Shown here one piece after another: positions 63,270 through 64,000 of a DNA stretch of 64,000 nucleotides. The translations under genes were made by a program, and so were the position numbers. Each line of letters begins with the position of its first letter. Position 1 is the stretch's first letter. The notes under the pieces are model-generated. The model worked only from the letters and a program-made list of their open reading frames with translations. It had not been told where the DNA came from and did no database searches. The DNA is from an uncultured Salinimicrobium sp. (lineage in GTDB: Bacteria; Bacteroidota; Bacteroidia; Flavobacteriales; Flavobacteriaceae): positions 62,001 through 126,000 of the forward strand of contig CAMPKA010000003.1 in NCBI GenBank assembly GCA_946887075.1, given 5' to 3'.

Positions 63270-64000
63270 CTATCTCTTTGGGGGATGTTTTCGAGTACTT
63301 TCAAAAGGAAGTTCCAGTACTTTTGAGCTGAAGATATGCTCGCTCTTTCATCAGGAGAATGTGCTCCCCTAATGGTGGGACCGAAAGAGATCATATCAAG
63401 CTGAGGAAAGTGATCACCTATGATTCCGCATTCCAGACCAGCATGGCATGCAGCTATCTGAGCGCGCTCGCCATGCAGCTCCTGGTAAAGCTGGTCGACA
63501 ACCTGAAGAACCTCGGAATTCCTGTCCGGAGACCAACCAGGATAATCGCCAGAAAGTTCAACCTGAAATTCGGCCAGATCAAATACAGCTGAAAGACTTG
63601 CTGCCAGATCATGTTTGGAGCTCTCAACAGATGATCTTGTAAGGCACCTGATCTCAATTTTTCCATTTCCGACAGTTACCTTTGCAAGATTGTTGGAAGC
63701 CTCAACCAACCCCTCGATTTCCGGGGACATCCGGTATACGCCGTTATGAGTGCCGGATATCGTCTGAAGTAGTTTCTGCTGAGCAATCTGATCCATAACC
63801 TTTTGAGGGACCTCGGTCTCCTCGCAGGTTATCCGTAGTCCAGGTTCGAGGGTTCCATATTCCCCTTGCAACTCCTGGTGAATATTATCGAAAGTCTTGA
63901 GAAACACCTCGAGATCAGCATTTCTGACCGTAACGATGGATTCGCTTTCCCTGGGGATTGCATTTCTCAGCCCGCCTCCTTCAATGGAACTGACAGATGC
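63254..64000 (-). CDS. pepD: PepD-type beta-Ala-His dipeptidase, C-terminal part (cut by window edge)
   Basis: The frame is open to the window edge (249 codons seen); a GTG at 63907 is internal. GGGLRNAIPRESES near the edge, HAGLECGIIGDHFPQLDMISFGP (core HAGLECGIIG) and GPTIRGAHSPDE match the M20-family aminoacyl-histidine dipeptidase PepD, with metal-binding residues in the C-terminal half. It cleaves Xaa-His dipeptides such as carnosine. The N-terminal catalytic part is outside the window. Confidence 0.9.
   Translation of the reverse strand, partial: ASVSSIEGGGLRNAIPRESESIVTVRNADLEVFLKTFDNIHQELQGEYGTLEPGLRITCEETEVPQKVMDQIAQQKLLQTISGTHNGVYRMSPEIEGLVEASNNLAKVTVGNGKIEIRCLTRSSVESSKHDLAASLSAVFDLAEFQVELSGDYPGWSPDRNSEVLQVVDQLYQELHGERAQIAACHAGLECGIIGDHFPQLDMISFGPTIRGAHSPDERASISSAQKYWNFLLKVLENIPQRDRKKAA

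Noticed and set aside
1..64000. CRISPR arrays, toxin-antitoxin pairs, insertion sequences, phage genes
   Set aside because: Looked for on both strands; no regular repeats, transposase, integrase or typical defence gene was found.

Overview
The window looks like chromosomal DNA of a member of the Bacteroidota, most likely family Flavobacteriaceae. The evidence is a FecI/FecR-linked SusC/SusD pair, a gldI gliding-motility lipoprotein gene, a two-gene methylmalonyl-CoA mutase, a DUF5683 gene between parB and dapB, many SusD-type lipoprotein signals, and several promoters of the form TTTG-N19-TAnnTTTG. The G+C content is moderate (mid-40s % by eye) apart from an AT-rich patch near 28.0-29.1 kb. 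There is no rRNA, CRISPR array, intact insertion sequence or intact prophage. The two tRNAs are both tRNA-Pro (GGG at 10757-10830, TGG at 29113-29187).

0-7.2 kb, all minus strand: the start of a biotin-carrier gene (cut by the window edge), then a reduced-sulfur set (CstB-like persulfide dioxygenase/rhodanese, DUF2231 membrane protein, small lipoprotein, SAM methyltransferase, TauE/SafE permease). Next come a SerB-SerA fusion for serine synthesis, a periplasmic rhodanese and a three-repeat PepSY-like lipoprotein. 7.5-16.6 kb: small envelope proteins, an AtoE-type short-chain fatty acid carrier, tRNA-Pro(GGG) followed by about 590 bp without a convincing gene, a cupin, a YgaP-like membrane protein, a secreted Xaa-Pro aminopeptidase and a DUF5916 outer-membrane protein. 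16.8-24.3 kb: a membrane protein/winged-helix pair, an MpaB-type oxygenase, a serine hydrolase, and a candidate polysaccharide synthesis/export group (YaiO TPR-barrel protein facing GT2 synthase, HEAT protein and degenerate receiver).

24.3-31 kb: lipid kinase, surE, Crp/Fnr regulator, two thioredoxin-fold proteins, the AT-rich patch with an orphan lipoprotein, tRNA-Pro(TGG), and a PQQ-type sugar dehydrogenase co-translated with a cytochrome c. 31-40.6 kb: an ECF sigma/anti-sigma/SusC/SusD/M16 peptidase locus ending in a strong terminator, probably for import of peptide-like nutrients. 40.7-46.1 kb: uridine kinase, FtsB-like protein, both methylmalonyl-CoA mutase subunits and a dienoyl-CoA-reductase-like SDR. 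46.2-51.4 kb: parA-parB-DUF5683-dapB-lepB-wbqC-like, tightly packed. 51.4-57.6 kb, minus strand: endonuclease/phosphatase, two rhomboid proteases, mutL, a small conserved protein, ribH and a YfgM-like TPR protein. 57.7-64 kb: recF, a lipocalin-like lipoprotein, a DUF721 (DciA-like) protein, ndk, a DHH phosphoesterase, gldI, a cyclophilin-FKBP fusion and the end of pepD.

Most of the window is ordinary core genome. The parts I find most interesting are the persulfide cluster, the candidate exopolysaccharide group with a palindrome over its promoter, the SusCD-peptidase locus, the recF-DUF721 operon and the altered endonuclease motif of MutL. I do not see an unmistakably new system. All family calls are from reading the translated sequence, with no database search.
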